This document shows, piece after piece, positions 10,546 through 21,020 of a DNA stretch of 64,000 nucleotides. The number at the start of each line of letters is the position of its first letter. Position 1 is the first letter of the stretch. The stretch comes from Pseudevernia furfuracea. Lineage: Eukaryota; Ascomycota; Lecanoromycetes; Lecanorales; Parmeliaceae. The translations under genes and the position numbers were made by a program. The stretch spans positions 806,001 through 870,000 of the forward strand of contig JAIUPT010000035.1 in NCBI GenBank assembly GCA_022315425.1, read 5' to 3'. Under the pieces are notes generated by a model. It made no database searches. It was given only the letters and a program-made list of their open reading frames with translations, and was not told the DNA's origin.

Positions 10546-10929
10546 GTTACCTCCTGATGTCGGAGCTGATCGACAATGCTGAAGAAATTTGGTTGAATAT
10601 ACTGTATTTGCCAGGCCACCAAGTCGATTGAGAAAGTTCCGATCGTTCTCGCTTGGCACTTTCCCTGAACGGAGTTTATCATCACGGAGTTAAGGGCTCA
10701 ACTTTGCAACCCTAGGTACTTTCGAAAGTTGGGCGCCACCAGCGCCTTCCTAAGGCTTGGCTCGCCAAATCCATCACCAAATCTCAAGGTCAATTACATA
10801 CAAATTCTTACCGCAACTCTAGAGAATAGGTGGCTAGCTATCCAAAGCTCCTGAAGAATGAAGCTATACAGGAATTTGTCAACTGCAGCCCATACCACCC
10901 ACGCCCCTTTAATGCACATTATGTAACCC
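10546..10929. other. Upstream region of Nrd1-like gene
   Basis: About 380 bp between the Nrd1-like start codon and the transposon relic. It presumably includes the Nrd1-like promoter. No other feature recognised. Confidence 0.4.
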
Positions 10930-11330
10930 CTGAGTCATGGAATCCAATCTGCTCGTTGATTGAACTCCTGGCGAATACTTAGCATCCCATCCTCCTCATG
11001 GAAACTCTTTCAATGAGATTCCATCCCCATGAGGGCCGTCTGCTGGCGTACTTTTTCCCAGCCTTGCCAACCATTCTCGATGGGAGCGAGATCTGGTGAA
11101 TCATGACAGTTGTAGAACATTTGTACAGCGTTCTCTTTCGGAACCACTTTGACTACAATGTCATCCTTTCGAGCCGTTTCGCCTTCAGAACCACCGTGAC
11201 CTGATCCTCCATCCTGTTCCAGCACACAAACATCGCCGCGCCGCTGTCAACTCGTTTCTTGACCTCGACCTGCAGAATCTGTTCAACATACCAGTAGGCC
11301 GAGGAAGAAGTTATAAAAGCCTTGAAGGAA
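10930..11330 (-). mobile_element. Degenerate DDE transposase fragment (Tc1/mariner-related superfamily)
   Basis: Read on the minus strand, 11225-11010 gives LEQDGGSGHGG, then MFYNCHDSPDLAPIENGWQ, which matches the DDE_3-type catalytic core (D-x-SGHG, NC..SPDL-PIEN-W). Upstream in another frame (~11310-11228) lies YWYVEQILQVEVKKR, the usual 'Y..VLEP' segment. Downstream, after a stop and frame change, remnants resemble the 'EGW..V.QEFIN..' tail. The region therefore carries at least two frame breaks and a stop and lacks the N-terminal DNA-binding part. It is a dead fragment. No terminal inverted repeats or target duplication could be identified. Confidence 0.72.
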
Positions 11331-11332
11331 GA

Positions 11333-11360
11333 GTCTGAACTAGTCTAGACTAGTTCAGAC
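11333..11360. repeat. 28-bp perfect palindrome
   Basis: The half-site GTCTGAACTAGTCT (11333-11346) is followed immediately by its exact reverse complement. Related fragments (TAGACTAGTCTGAG, CTCTAGACTGATAGTCTGG) continue to about 11460. It abuts the transposase relic and may derive from a transposon end. Confidence 0.9.
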
Positions 11361-13998
11361 CAAGCTAGACGATCTGGGATCTGGACGGACTGTGGATCCT
11401 GTGTATAAAGGTAGCTTTGGTTTAGACTAGTCTGAGCCTCTAGACTGATAGTCTGGACCATCGGGAGCTTTGGAGCAGTTGCACAACGGCCTCACGCCCG
11501 CCACCAGCCACCTTATCCTGCGCCGTCCTTTTACTCACATCTCTCGCCTTGGATCGTGAAATACACACAAGGAGCGAGGGGCCCAGGTAGTGAGAGTGAG
11601 CGTTGGTATCTGTCCTCCTCCAATACCACATCTTCCAGCCGAAAGCCGTACGCAGCCAGCCAGCCAGCTATTTGACGACTATAAAAACTCACACCATTCA
11701 CCACGAATTCCGATCCTCCCAGGCAAGATCACGCAGCCATGATGCATCTGATCCTGTCGTCGGTCACGCTGCTGCATCTACTGTCCTTCGGGAGCAAGAG
11801 TGTCCCCGCCCCCAGATCGATGGGCTCATCAGCACCATACTGAGCCACATCACCAGCCGTAAGACTCCCTCGGCCGTCGCCGACCCAATAATTGGCTTGT
11901 GTGATCATGAGGACTGAAACGCATGGCAGTTGGCTCGCAGAACGCGAAGATTGATACTTGGAAAATGCGTTCGAGGAAGCGGCCGAGGATACCGACCGAT
12001 CAAGCCCTGGAAAGATAATGTTTAAGCTCGAAGTGGGAATCGTGGAAGACAGTCGAGAAGCAACAGCGTATTGAATGGTCTGAAAGAACTGTTTCTTTTG
12101 TGGGGAAACCCCGCTCTACATATGTCCAACGAGACGATGGAGTACAGAATGACTCTTCGCTAGCATGATGTAAAGCTATCTGCATTCTGCACAGCCTCGT
12201 GAGATGCCCGTATGTTTTTATTAGCCCATCGATCATTCGTGATACGACGTTATCCAACCTCGGGCGCCCTCTTGTGTCTTTATTAGTACGCAAGGCTTTA
12301 CAGATGGCTTCGTAGTGGACAAGGAAACGGCCGTGACAGTTGAGAGTGGCTTGGTAGGCTCAGCTCGCAGTAGCTCTTAATAGTGCCTGCGCTTAGTGTG
12401 ACGACGACGTAGCTCTTCGAATTCAGCAACCTGAACGGAAGGGGAGGAGGTAGTAGTAGTCCCTAAATACTCTAGTATACTTGCGATTCGTATAGTTGGC
12501 GTGTTGTAGTTGGAAATGCGGGGATGATGGTCGAGGACCAAAAGCAAGCTAGGTCAACCTAAATATTGGTAACTACCTTAAGGTACATCAGGGTATTATT
12601 ACTGGGCAATAATACGGGTAACAACATGGTCGTGATACGAGTAACTGTCACGTGAGATCATACCTCTCCCGTCTTGTTGCCATACCTACGATGCAATTCT
12701 TCCCCTGGGCTCAACAGCTGATCCGCATTTTCCGATGCATGTAGAATTATTGTAGACGGAGTTTCATAACCCAGCTGTAGCGACCATGAGCTCCAAAAAC
12801 GCGCAGGGGAGCCCAATATTTATTTGGAGAGCATCAGAGCCCGTCTCCCCCCGAATTGAGGCAATTAATAATGAAACACTGCCAGACTTTTCCGAGACAA
12901 GGTACGGGCGTATCCATAAGGTACAAGCGTGTTCATCGGGTGGAATTATTATTGTCTCTCGTCTCTACATACATTATTATTTATTGCGGAAGATACTCGA
13001 AGGTAGCAGCCGTATCTCCGCCTCGGCTTCTTGGTGTAACAAGAATATACTACTGTACTCTGCTTCTTCCATGAGAACAAGCATCATTCTAATATTACGC
13101 GTGAGACCGGTTGAAAGAGGCCATATGCTCCGTCAAGTTGGCAGTAGTAGGCCGGTATCGTGCCTGCACTACCTACTTAAGCGCGTCGGATCATGGATTA
13201 ATATAAAGCCACTCACCCATCAAGCATCGAGGCCCCAAAAAACACTTCGGAGGGTCACCTTTGTTCGCTCAGAGCGAAGCGCACGACCCTCCACAATTAA
13301 TAATCGACGACGCTTACTCCAACCCGACACGCGCAGTCTGGTGGATTAAAGATGATAATGTGCAGATGTCATCGCGCCACCAAGGAGAACGTCCGAGGTA
13401 AGTCATGTTCGGCGAAGAAAAAAGCCGGCGTGTTCCTTCCTTTTGCTGTGGAGGTGACGGGCGTCATCTGGGAAGAAAGTCAGTGCAACGGATGCCAATC
13501 AACGACCGTCCGATAGAGTATTGATGTTTGAAGTTTTCCGAGACAAAAGATTTTTGAAAGAGCAAGCATGACTGCGAGCGCGTGTTGGAAAGGGTCTATC
13601 TCCTCATTCAGACCGGAAATCGTGAGGACAAGCCCGACGCAGACGCTTCTTTTTCAAATCTCTCGAAAGCTCGGCCTGGGCTGGAAGAATGGTTGGGGAT
13701 CACCGTTGAGCTGGAGGGTCTGAACCTACGGATCCTGAGGCAGAACCAATGACGTGGAGTTCGGTGTGCTGCATAAATTATGTGTGGACCATGGGGACCA
13801 TAGTGTTGGCATCAATCCTTCCGAGCTAGGAACCCTGCTACCTTACTCCTTGAGTGACGGTGTTCGTGAAATGATGAAGTCGCGTTGCTCCAAGATTCAT
13901 GACTATCAACACTATCAATTTGACAATGAAAAAGCTCATTCGATCCATCAAAACTACCTTACGCACGTCATCAAGTTGTCATTGTTAGCATGTTCGAA
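11361..13998. other. Gene-poor, repeat-like region
   Basis: 2.6 kb downstream of the palindrome. ORFs at 11603-11917, 12000-12293 (-) and 12786-13349 (187 aa, +) show no motif I recognise and no homologous splice structure. Small inverted repeats occur, for example GTATTATT with AATAATAC near 12592-12616. I see no functional gene. Confidence 0.45.
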
Positions 13999-15057
13999 TC
14001 AAGCACCTTTGGACCCATCCTTGTACCGATCGGGGCTAGACTCTGCGTCACTCTGGCCCATTGCCTTCTCCCCCGTCTCGCCTAATGTCCTCTCCGCTCT
14101 CAAGGACCCCCAGACAGCAACAGCCATCCAGGTGAGCCACATAACACCAGCAATAACACCGTAGGCAATCTCACCCTTGACTGTATTCTGACTCAACATC
14201 AAGCCCAAGCCACCGTTGATCATTCCCAAGGTTAAAATGACTCTCCCCCACCAGACGTGCGTGATTGCCCAGATGGTACGTCGGTGGTACTTCTTATACA
14301 TATAATGATGGATGAGGCCTCCAATTGGTTGAAAGACGAGGGCTCCGATAACGATTATGCCAATGATGGGATGGCCATTACTAGACGTGAGCTAAATGGC
14401 AACTGAGTCAGCTTTCAGGTGTGAAGAGGAATCTGATGGTTGCAGCAGACGCACCAGCGTCCTGTCAGGGTAGATGGCAATATAAACACCCGTTCCAAGG
14501 CCTGCCAATGCCAGTAGATAAGCAAAAGCCATGATCCCAGCGTGTATCCACTAGCACATTTCAGAGTCAGCATTCGCATCTGTAGATAAGGGGTTGGACC
14601 AAAAAGGCATTCTTGGGAAGTGGGAAGGGTTGCAAGATGAGTTTGCTCCTGCAACATGTCCCGTGACTCGAGAAGCAGTCCTGCAACAGAAGGGAGAAGT
14701 TCGAAAAGTGCCTTACCACCAATCCACGGAAAGATGCTGTGCGGATGAGAATAGCTCCAAGTGGGAAGAGGATAGCGAATGCGAAGCCCAAGATGGTGCC
14801 ATGAGCGGTCACTGTGTTATGGCGGTCGGGGTTGACATGCGCCCATAACGGGTTTGCTGGCCAACCCATCAGTATTGCAGCTGTTAAAAGGGCTGAGGAT
14901 TGAAAAAGTGTCGAGAATTGAAGAAGAATTGAAGATTGAAGCGGGTTTGAGGATTGCAGCAGGTTTGAGGGTTGAAAAAAAAGGCTCCACGTGGGATAAG
15001 CTTTTTGATATCAGACATACCAAGCCCAAGGGTTAGCACAAAAGCCACGAGCTTCAT
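13999..15057 (-). CDS. Cytochrome b561/ferric-reductase-type transmembrane protein
   Basis: Four exons on the minus strand: 15057-15021, 14880-14717, 14550-14455, 14391-13999; 229 aa. The start ATG at 15057 has a good context (AACATGA); an in-frame ATG at 15069 is possible. The N-terminal hydrophobic segment (MKLVAFVLTLGLAAIL) is followed by b561 helices with putative haem-ligand histidines: TAHGTILGFAFAILFPLGAI, WIHAGIMAFAYLLALAGLG, GHPIIGIIVIGALVFQPIGG and ITHVWWGRVILTLGMINGG. Family members move electrons across a membrane, often to ascorbate- or ferric-linked partners. The DOMON haem/sugar domain that often precedes this core in fungi is absent. Intron 2 (14551-14716) belongs to the introner-like family; intron 1 (140 nt) holds imprecise TTGARGATTGAA repeats. 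Confidence 0.85.
14551..14716 (-). repeat. Introner-like element D (intron 2 of b561 gene)
   Basis: 166-nt GT-AG intron on the minus strand. It starts GTAAGGCACTTTTCGAACT, has the middle block TCTCGAGTCACGGGACATGT (plus-strand 14655-14672 and flank) and the 3' block GCGAATGCTGACTCTGAAAT (plus-strand 14559-14578). The middle and 3' blocks match elements A and C; the 5' block is weaker. Confidence 0.65.
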
Positions 15058-16118
15058 GTTGATAGACATGAATGCCAATCAGTGCTGTGAAAGGAACACG
15101 AGCTAGTCGTTAACGGTGAGCGAAACTTGCAAAAGCTGAGGATGTGTGACCGAGTGCGCAAACCGATTGGCTGCAGGTGGCGCTGGTGGAATGAGACAAA
15201 GAGTAATACAACAATTGTGTATATGGAATGGCTGATACGATGGAACAATCGAGATCACGCTCAAACCTCTCCGTTCATAGACGAGAGCAATGGGAAAAAA
15301 ACGAGATTGAAAGGCTTGAAAGAGACGAATTAAAATGTTGCACAGGTACTTAAAATGAAAGGGAAATAGTGATGACATGTTGATTACGTTGAAAGAGATT
15401 TGCCATGAACAAGATGCAGGAAGTAAGAGTAAGAGGGGTAGGATGATGCGAATGACTCGCTGATTGGTTCAATGAGCGAGTGAATGAGAGTGAATGAGAG
15501 AGAATGAGAGGGAGAGAGAGGGAGATAGAGTGTGTGTGCTGAATTACGCGTCCGCTGTTTGGACGCAGAGATGGTTTAGAAAAGGAGGAGTGCATAGTAT
15601 TGATGTCATGCCATTCTGGGACTGTCGATCCAAAAGTCGGCCAATTTATTTCAACCTTTTTTCAATAGACAATATTCGGATGCGCGGTTCGGGCTCTGCT
15701 AGCAATTTTAGATAAGAAGACAGACTCTGATAAGGGAATGCTTTCTTTCGCCTTTCTCTGAACAATAAAACTCTCCGATTGGAATTTTCTGTTTTCTGAA
15801 CTTGATGCCCCCACGAGGATTGAAGGATTGGAGAATTGGAGGATTTATTGGACTTTGTTGAGATTCTTGCCCCCCACGAGCCCCTTCCACGCTTCCCCTC
15901 CAAGGCCAAGCCTCCGTCCCGTGAGCGTCCCTGACTCGCCTGACTCTCTGGTCTTTCTTTTAGCGTTCGGGAAAGATCTGATGCTAAGAAGGCTTAAATT
16001 TCGTAGATCAAAATTTATCATCAAGAATCAAGGAATCAAGATTCATGCTAGGTATATTGATTACGAATAATGATATCATCATCCATAACACCATGGGAAT
16101 GTGAACATACGTATGTCT

Positions 16119-16131
16119 GTAAAAGTGAAAG

Positions 16132-16176
<45 letters not shown>

Positions 16177-16188
16177 ATATGAAAGTGA
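16119..16188. repeat. GTGAAA hexanucleotide tandem array
   Basis: About ten copies of GTGAAA with a few GTAAAA and GTGAAT variants. Noncoding. Confidence 0.95.
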
Positions 16189-16251
16189 ATGGCTGTGGAG
16201 GTGGCATGACCAAAGTTAGGTACAGTAGTTTGAGCGGCTTTTCTTTTGCCA

Positions 16252-16283
16252 TTCCCTGCAGTTTCCCTGCAGTTTCCCTGCAG
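16252..16283. repeat. Threefold 11-bp direct repeat GTTTCCCTGCA
   Basis: Three adjacent copies (the first truncated to TTCCCTGCA) immediately 5' of the GCACGTGCA sequence near 16286. Noncoding. Confidence 0.85.
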
Positions 16284-16635
16284 TAGCACGTGCACTCCAC
16301 GCGAGTGGTCAGAAAAAGTGGCAGTCTGCCAGGCTGGAAATGTCTTCTTTCCACCACCCATCGCCACCACCACACATCGATTGATGGCCAAGAATCGAGA
16401 AGAGGACTGTGGTTCGTGAGTACGATTGCTGGAGGAGAGCGTGAATGGATACGAAAAAGGTCCTCTCGTTGGTCTTGCTATTGTCCCTGTTCTCAAGCAT
16501 TTGTGCCACTTCGGCTGCCACTGGTTTCGCAATTTGTCTGACCCCCTCACCGCCCATTGTTGCTCGGGTATGCATGGGCCTCCTCCAATCGGACTACTCG
16601 CTCATGCAACCTTTGACCGGTGCGATCAGACTGTA

Positions 16636-18452
16636 TCAGGTCTTCTCCAAGATGACACTGATCATCTCGTTACCGATGCGAGTTGCTTCGGGGAACCGAG
16701 GCTCAAAGTATTTCGAGATGCGTTCGAAGCGATCCTGGTAAGATGCAAAATCCCCAAAGGAAACGCAATCCGACCATCCGCGAGCGGCAAAGGTAAACTC
16801 GAGATCATCCGAGCGAAAAGTGTTGTCCTCAATAGCGGTGTTGATGACTTCTTCCAGGAGCTGTGGCTTGCGGAAAAGGTACTCGGTGACTCCGAGCCAG
16901 AGTCGGAAAGGCTGAAAGGATCAATACTAGGACCGAGGAACTGACCCTGACCGTACGGAACAGTAGTGATTGTTACTCACAGGTGTAGAGCAGATCATAT
17001 GATCGTAGGGCACAATGCCTAATTTCCACCAGCAGTCAACCATAGCCAAAAGACTCAGGTGATTGTTTGGTGTCCTCTCCTTTGGCACCTTCCCAAGCGA
17101 GAATCGATCCAGAACGTCGTCTCTCAAAAGCAGATCTTTCTTACCAGGCTCAGAGCCGAACACAGCTGCACCAGCAGTTTTGATGCGTTTCTCAAGCTCT
17201 TCTCGGTGACCGCCGAGCATCAACTTGAAGAGCTCAGTAACGGATTCAGCATATTGTCGAATTTGCTTTTTGGCCCAATTGTTCAGAATCGCAAGACCAG
17301 CGTAGACATGCCATTTGTTTGAGTAGATACGAAGCATGATATTGCATTTAATGTTCTCAATACCACCGACATAGCGGTTGATCTCCCAAGGGAATTGATT
17401 GTTGGAGAACCACGCCGTGCCCATGCTTAGAAATGCGGCATGAGTGACAGCCTGTGTGTCTGCTGTGATTCTGTCATGCTGTTGGGCAGTAAGATAGACA
17501 ATGTTAGAATTAAAGCAAGAGAGAATGTTTTCGACTAGAGCAAAGCTTTGTTGTGATGCGCGATGCTTGATTAATGCGAGAGGCTGACCCTTGGGATCGA
17601 CCTTAGGTCCATGCAGGGAATGGCAGGAGATGATCTGAACGTCTCCAGGCAAGTATGTTTCAAAAGCGGCTATCTCGATCTCCTTACAAGAAGTCTGGCC
17701 TCCGACAATGGCGCCTTGTTTAGTCGCTGCATCAATGTTAGTGTGAGGATTGCAGAGTATCATCACGAAGCATACAAGGTCCATATTCGCTCACGATTCG
17801 ACCAATGGCCTCTGCTTCAACACTGTAGAGGATGAAATCACTTGACCGTGAGACGAGACGGCCATCATGGATTATTTGCACATTGCTCTACACCGTCTTC
17901 AGCTGTGTGTGGACACTGGGCGTCACAGAATAATGTTCACGTTGTCTGCAAATTCAGCATTCAATGAATCGTATTTCTCGGGCTTGTCGCAGGCATGTAC
18001 TCTGCGCAGACAATGGATCAGCTATGATTAAAAGCTCTCGAAGCGTAACGGCAAGAACAGTGGTCGACTGTGCCACCTAAAATGGATACTTGTCAGTTTA
18101 AGCCCAAAGATACTATTCGATGTAGACAGAGATTTCAAGATGCATATTTCAGACAAATATAATTTAGGTAGCTGAGATTTTACATCAGTGACAGCTTGCT
18201 TCCAAGCCCAGGAGCCAAAATGACCCTAAGACCCGTACACAAGCCATACTCGAGCCAAATGCACTCAAGTCATCATTGCATCGTGTGGAGACTGAAAAGG
18301 AAGCGAGCATACTCACAATCTGGGGCCACAGCAACGCACGTTCCTGAAGGAAGAGCAATGTATTACCTCCAGCCAGCAGCACTAATCCTCCGAGCATACA
18401 TCTTCCCCATGTCACCCATCCCAATGATACCTACGATTGTACCCTCCATCAT
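16636..18452 (-). CDS. TYR1: Prephenate dehydrogenase (tyrosine biosynthesis)
   Basis: Five exons on the minus strand: 18452-18367, 18001-17941, 17887-17776, 17726-16981, 16911-16636; 426 aa. The N-terminus MMEGTIVGIIGMGDMGKMY carries the Rossmann GxGxxG (GMGDMG). DGRLVSRSSDFILYSVEAEA, GAIVGGQTSCKEIEIAAFE and SCHSLHGPKVDP are Tyr1 family signatures, and the last exon gives FRLWLGVTEYLF to EATRIGNEMI. By family knowledge the enzyme converts prephenate to 4-hydroxyphenylpyruvate with NADP+ in the cytoplasm. Length fits yeast Tyr1 (~440 aa). Intron 1 is unusually long (365 nt); intron 2 (53 nt, GTGAAC donor) is inferred from the frame change. The gene is divergent from RPS14 across 386 bp. Confidence 0.92.
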
Positions 18453-18838
18453 AGGAGCTGATCAGTGAACCTCAGGGTTTTTGAAGATATTAATTTGAAG
18501 AAGTTGCGAATGAAATTTTTCCTGTCGCCAAACTTGAAGCAGAAAGACGACAGCAGTCAAGACACAGCCTTGTATGGATACAATCAGAGGTCCGAAAGCA
18601 TGCCTTAATCCGTGAGGAAGGCGCACGTGCTTCTTATTGAGAAGGATTTGATATCCTGAGTCAGAGCGAAAAATAAATTTGTTTGGGGCCGAGGTCATAG
18701 GGCTGAGCTCGCTTAAAACGAAACGCTGCCGCGGCACATTACGCTAAATTTTCGCATACTCGGACGACCTTCGAGCTGCTTTTCCTCAATAACAACCTCT
18801 GTCATCTCCGCACGTATCCAACTCGAAATACCCTCAAC
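18453..18838. promoter_or_regulatory. Divergent promoter region of TYR1 and RPS14
   Basis: 386 bp between start codons. It must hold both promoters. No specific binding site is recognised with confidence. Confidence 0.5.
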
Positions 18839-19550
18839 ATGCCTCCCAAGAAGAAAGTAGAGCGTGCTGCCACCGAGAACATTTCTCTTGGTCCTCAAGT
18901 CCGCGAAGGTGAGTCCTCTACCTGCCTGTCCTTTCATAATGCTAATAAGTCCTTTCGGTAGGCGAACTTGTCTTCGGCGTCGCCCGTATCTTCGCTTCCT
19001 TCAATGACACCTTCGTCCGTAAGTGTCCTTGCTCCTCAATGTTGTCTTCAGACTTAAGCATCGGTCTTGAAAGAGAAATGCTGACTCCGAAATGGTTTAG
19101 ATGTCACCGATCTCAGGTTCGTGCCGAATATATGATCATGCCACCGTGGGGTCAAAGGCTTACATTCTGGGTGATTCCAGTGGCCGCGAAACAATCAGCA
19201 GAGTCACTGGCGGGATGAAAGTGAAAGCAGACAGAGACGAAAGTTCGCCCTATGCCGCCATGTTGGCTGCGCAGGATGTTGCTACCAGGTGCAAGGAATT
19301 GGGTATCAATGCGTTGCATATCAAGATCAGGGCCACTGGAGGTAGAAACAATTCGTTCGCGATCATTCTGCACAGAAGATGCTGACAATAATTTGAAGGC
19401 AATGGAACCAAAACCCCCGGCCCGGGTGCCCAATCTGCTCTTCGTGCCCTTGCTCGTTCGGGAATGAAAATTGGAAGGATTGAGGATGTCACACCTACGC
19501 CTTCAGACTCTACCCGTCGTAAGGGAGGTAGGAGAGGTCGTCGTCTATGA
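18839..19550 (+). CDS. RPS14: 40S ribosomal protein S14 (uS11)
   Basis: Five exons: 18839-18908, 18962-19018, 19101-19116, 19181-19341, 19399-19550; 151 aa. The sequence (MPPKKKVERAATENISLGPQ, ELVFGVARIFASFNDTFVHV, TDLSGRETISRVTGGMKVKA, end TRRKGGRRGRRL) is unmistakable uS11. Exon 3 is a 16-nt microexon encoding the VTDLS segment. The protein sits on the 40S platform near the E site. The 82-nt intron 2 (19019-19100) ends with AATGCTGACTCCGAAATGG, the same 3' block as the introner-like elements, but its 5' end is an ordinary GTAAGT. Certain. Confidence 0.97.
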
Positions 19551-19695
19551 GCGGGATGTACTGCTGGTGATGGAGACCTATGTAGCGAGCTCATAGTCGA
19601 AATACGAGAAGAACGGCTCTTGCCTGGTCTTCGTGCATTTTGGCAAATACTCATAGCCCGTACAAGCTGAAAACCAGCGCAGTCTTTGATACTTG

Positions 19696-21020
19696 TCAGG
19701 GATTGTCTAGATCAACTACAACCGGAGCATATTCGCCCCTCTCTTCTTCTCCATCCATTTCTTCCATCTCCATTTCGACCTGCTCCCCATCCTCCAACTC
19801 CAACATCCCTCTCCTAACAAACTCATCTCCTAAATCCCACCCATACTCTCCCTTCAGGAAAACCTCTAGCGCCTCCATTTCCTCCCTTAAATCTTCTCCC
19901 TCTGCCTCCCCGAACACATGTCCAATTGTCATCTTGAACCCTTTCAAAAGCCTCTTCAAAAACGCTCCTCCTTCATCACTCAAATCAAATAATTCAACAT
20001 CCTCACACCTCTCTAATTGCCTCTTTAGTAACACCAGGAACGTTCCAAACCACTCCTTTCTTTCCCTCACAGCCCGTTTGCATGTCAAAACCAGCCCGAC
20101 GCAGCGCTTCCATTCTTCCAGGCAGGAGTAATTCGCCACCGTCAGCACCATGAGGAAGCAGGCTTCCATTTGCCCTAGTACCACATTACCCCACTCCTCA
20201 TTCTCTTGCAGGTCCTGGGATTGCCATCGCTCCACAACATCACTCAGCGCCCAGCTATGCAGATTTCGGAGTTAGTATTGCTTATTCGGTGCAGAAAATA
20301 GAGCTGTAAGATGCGTTTCGGGAGTAGAAAGGTCCTTCTGCTCCCGAAACATGTCTTATGACTCAAGATCAATACCAAACAGGAAAGCTCAACTCGGCAA
20401 AGTAGGTACCTTGAATCTAGAGCGGCCTCTGTCCTTTCCCTCCCTATTGCGCCCTCCCTCCACGTCCGTTTGAGATCGATACCCAACACAGCCAATTCCG
20501 TCTCTTCTTCTCCAACATCCTGAGCAGTGAGACCGGGTATCTCATCCCGGTCTTCCTTTGCCGAACTCGCCGACGTGATCTTCCAGCCTTCGTTTTGCGT
20601 AAGATGCCGGATCAACTTCGGGCTCACATGCTCCGTCAATCCCGCCCAGTCCCCGGTTTCGGCCTGCGCTTCTTTGCCGGCGGACTGTCGATAAGGCGAA
20701 AGGTTCTTCTCCCATAAGCTAGGCAGTCGGGCACGGAAACCATCTGGATCTGAACATGGACGTAGTGAGCCGAGGGAGGTGTCCCATTTGCGGACGATTA
20801 GAGGAGAATCGGTGATTGCAGTAGGGACGTGGAACCAGAACCCATCACGGATGGAGTGGGATGTTGTTTCGCTTGTGAAGACGAAATGCCAGCAGCCGCG
20901 AGGAACGTCTTTGATACCGTGAAACTGGGCGGTGGTGGTGAAGGAGAGGAGGTCGATCCCACATAGAATGCCCGGAGGGAGGTCGAGGAGGAGGACGGCT
21001 GCTGTCAAAGCGGGGGCCAT
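19696..21020 (-). CDS. AAR2: AAR2 family U5 snRNP assembly factor
   Basis: Two exons on the minus strand: 21020-20410 and 20254-19696; 389 aa. The N-terminus (MAPALTAAVLLLDLPPGILC, GIDLLSFTTTAQFHGIKDVP, WHFVFTS, SIRDGFWFHV) is the conserved AAR2 N-terminal domain. The second exon gives the helical C-terminal domain (QMEACFLMVLTVANYSCLEE, FGTFLVLLKRQLERCEDVEL). The C-terminus is strongly acidic. In yeast Aar2 binds Prp8 and guides U5 snRNP maturation. It is amusing context that its only intron (155 nt, 20255-20409) is one of the introner-like elements. It converges on RPS14 with 145 bp between stops. Confidence 0.9.
20255..20409 (-). repeat. Introner-like element C (intron of AAR2)
   Basis: 155-nt GT-AG intron on the minus strand. 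It starts GTACCTACTTTGCCGAGTTG, has the middle block CTTGAGTCATAAGACATGT (plus-strand 20350-20370) and the 3' block GCAATACTAACTCCGAAAT (plus-strand 20263-20281). It also holds a perfect 10-bp hairpin, GTTTCGGGAG with CTCCCGAAAC (20315-20324 and 20341-20350). Confidence 0.75.

Larger units (their letters stand above)
15058..16635. other. Intergenic region with simple repeats
   Basis: 1.58 kb upstream of the b561 gene, reaching the TYR1 stop. It contains GAATGAGA-type repeats (~15480-15530), the GTGAAA array (16119-16188) and three direct copies of GTTTCCCTGCA (16252-16283). Long minus-strand ORFs over the GTGAAA array are artefacts of the repeat. No gene supported. Confidence 0.5.

Noticed and set aside
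12786..13349. 187-aa plus-strand ORF in the gene-poor region
   Set aside because: No recognisable domain, low-quality composition rich in Ser/Arg/Ile, and no sign of flanking exons.
16008..16550. 180-aa minus-strand ORF with repeated FHFHFHFH
   Set aside because: It is produced by the GTGAAA microsatellite; no start context, homologous domain or splice structure.
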